From positions 1 to 51,392 of the forward strand of contig NZ_LSZO01000044.1 in assembly GCF_001580025.1 (NCBI RefSeq): 51,392 bases of DNA, written 5' to 3'. The position numbers were made by a program, and so were the translations under genes. Source of the DNA: Ventosimonas gracilis (lineage in GTDB: Bacteria > Pseudomonadota > Gammaproteobacteria > Pseudomonadales > Pseudomonadaceae). The notes beneath the pieces are model-generated. The model did no database searches and was not told the DNA's origin. It saw nothing but the letters and a program-made list of their open reading frames with translations. Of the stretch, positions 50,754 to 51,392 are shown in pieces (position 1 is the first letter of the stretch; each line of letters begins with the position of its first letter).

Positions 50754-51200
50754 ATGCAAGCACAAAAAGGATTTACACTAATTGAGCTAATGGTTGTGGT
50801 GACCATTATAGGCATTCTGGTCGCTGTCGCCATCCCGCAATATCAGAACCACGTTGCTCGCTCACAATTTTCCCGAGTGATGGGTGAGACGGGTTCCTTA
50901 AAGACTATCTTGGAAGATTGTCTTATCGAAGGACGCGATGCTGGTGTTGATTGGCAAAGTGTGCCAACGAGCGATGACAGATGCGCATTAGGTGATATCA
51001 AGTCAAATTTGTTAGATCAGGGGCGTCCAGATGTTACTATTAATCAGGGTGGCGGGGTTTTAGTGCATGCTACATTTAAGGGGGCTCATACGAAACTCAA
51101 TAAAGGCTGGCTAGTTTGGGTTCGTGATGAGGATGGTGGCTGGAAATGCATAAGTATGCCGGCAATTCGTAAGTTTGCGCCCACCTCTTGCAGAGTATAA
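50754..51200 (+). CDS. type IVa pilin 2 (tandem paralogue)
   Basis: A 148-residue prepilin with the same leader (MQAQKG) and stem ([27 protein letters not shown]) as pilin 1, and the same central [14 protein letters not shown] segment. The surface-exposed regions differ strongly. All four cysteines are kept (EDCLIEG, DDRCALG, WKCIS, TSCRV). An earlier in-frame start is out of family. No separate sigma-54 promoter is seen in the short gap, so expression is probably by readthrough. Could be a minor pilin or a variant for antigenic change or DNA uptake control. Confidence 0.92.
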   Translation: MQAQKGFTLIELMVVVTIIGILVAVAIPQYQNHVARSQFSRVMGETGSLKTILEDCLIEGRDAGVDWQSVPTSDDRCALGDIKSNLLDQGRPDVTINQGGGVLVHATFKGAHTKLNKGWLVWVRDEDGGWKCISMPAIRKFAPTSCRV

Positions 51201-51223
51201 ATGCCAGTTTCTTTCCTTGTCTA

Positions 51224-51255
51224 ATCTTGCAGAGCTGAAAAGCAAAGTAAGTTAA
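51224..51255 (+). repeat. duplicated 3' leader of the pilin genes
   Basis: The sequence after the second pilin (CTAATCTTGCAGAGCTGAAA, then AAGCAAAGTAAGTTAA) repeats that at 50665-50698 after the first pilin with a single base difference, so the tandem duplication includes the 3' untranslated part. Confidence 0.8.
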
Positions 51256-51260
51256 GTTAA

Positions 51261-51300
51261 AACACCGCCCCGCAGTTATGCGGGGCGGTGTTTTGGTTTT
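51261..51300 (+). terminator. strong rho-independent terminator of the pilin genes
   Basis: AACACCGCCCCGCA (51261-51274) pairs over 14 bp with TGCGGGGCGGTGTT (51279-51292) around GTTA, followed by a T-rich tail. Confidence 0.92.
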
Positions 51301-51305
51301 TGCTT

Positions 51306-51324
51306 AGGGTCTTAGGAAGCAAAC
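51306..51324. repeat. 19-nt repeat, inverted copy at 70-88
   Basis: AGGGTCTTAGGAAGCAAAC, the reverse complement of 70-88. See the entry at 70-88. It lies 14 bp after the pilin terminator, in otherwise featureless sequence to the window end. Confidence 0.6.
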
Positions 51325-51392
51325 ATGTTTTTATGGCATGATAACTTCCTGATATGACTGGTAAAAATAGGTACTTCAAACGTTCGAAAATC

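Overview
The window looks like chromosome from a gammaproteobacterium of the order Pseudomonadales. The markers are a fused nuoCD inside a 13-gene complex I operon, an MvaT-type nucleoid protein, the glycine-betaine demethylase pair gbcA/gbcB, a DUF2788 protein, a pyrG-kdsA-eno operon, and pilS/pilR beside tandem type IV pilins. A relative of Moraxellaceae or Pseudomonadaceae fits; the genus cannot be read from the sequence. There are no rRNA genes, no CRISPR array, and no tRNA that I could recognise.

Layout. 1-1.5 kb: the end of a gene entering from the left, a YafJ-type glutamine amidotransferase and a membrane protein. 1.47-2.09 kb: acpH, converging on and overlapping nuoN. 2.0-17.6 kb: nuoA-B-CD-E-F-G-H-I-J-K-L-M-N on the minus strand, with three small uncharacterised genes inside it (one between nuoF and nuoG, two between nuoI and nuoJ), tightly packed and mostly overlapping or abutting their neighbours. 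17.6-19.8 kb: a secreted small protein and an orphan periplasmic binding protein, with two Fur-box-like sites. 19.8-25.3 kb: housekeeping genes (yaaA, cnoX, an Lrp-type regulator, DUF2788, mvaT, sbcB, a membrane metal-dependent hydrolase). 25.25-26.9 kb: an IS605-like element with an intact tnpB, a broken tnpA and a terminal hairpin interrupted by a small MITE. 27-32.6 kb: nitroreductase, methyltransferase, hldE, gbcA/gbcB. 32.6-36.2 kb: an accessory patch with a 263-bp nested inverted-repeat element, an orphan usher without its N- and C-terminal domains, brnTA and a DUF1127 gene. 36.2-44.8 kb: mqo, gltX, mltF, eno, kdsA, pyrG. 44.9-46.7 kb: two more toxin-antitoxin modules (PHD/UPF0175-PIN and hicAB). 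46.8-51.2 kb: pilR and pilS, separated by IS/MITE debris, then two tandem type IV pilins behind a sigma-54 promoter.

How the genes work together. The nuo operon makes the proton-pumping NADH dehydrogenase; mqo feeds electrons from malate to the same quinone pool; gbcAB oxidises glycine betaine. PilS/PilR would activate the sigma-54 promoter in front of the first pilin. pyrG, kdsA, hldE and eno supply CTP, Kdo, heptose and glycolytic flux, all used for LPS and central metabolism.

The most unusual signals are: (1) the three extra genes inside the nuo operon; (2) a 129-131 bp MITE found twice, each time in the loop of an IS605/TnpB-type terminal hairpin; (3) two genes (pilS and the membrane hydrolase) whose stop codon is supplied by the same IS end; (4) a 263-bp element made of nested perfect inverted repeats, with a 35-bp palindromic relative elsewhere; (5) a barrel-plus-plug orphan usher.
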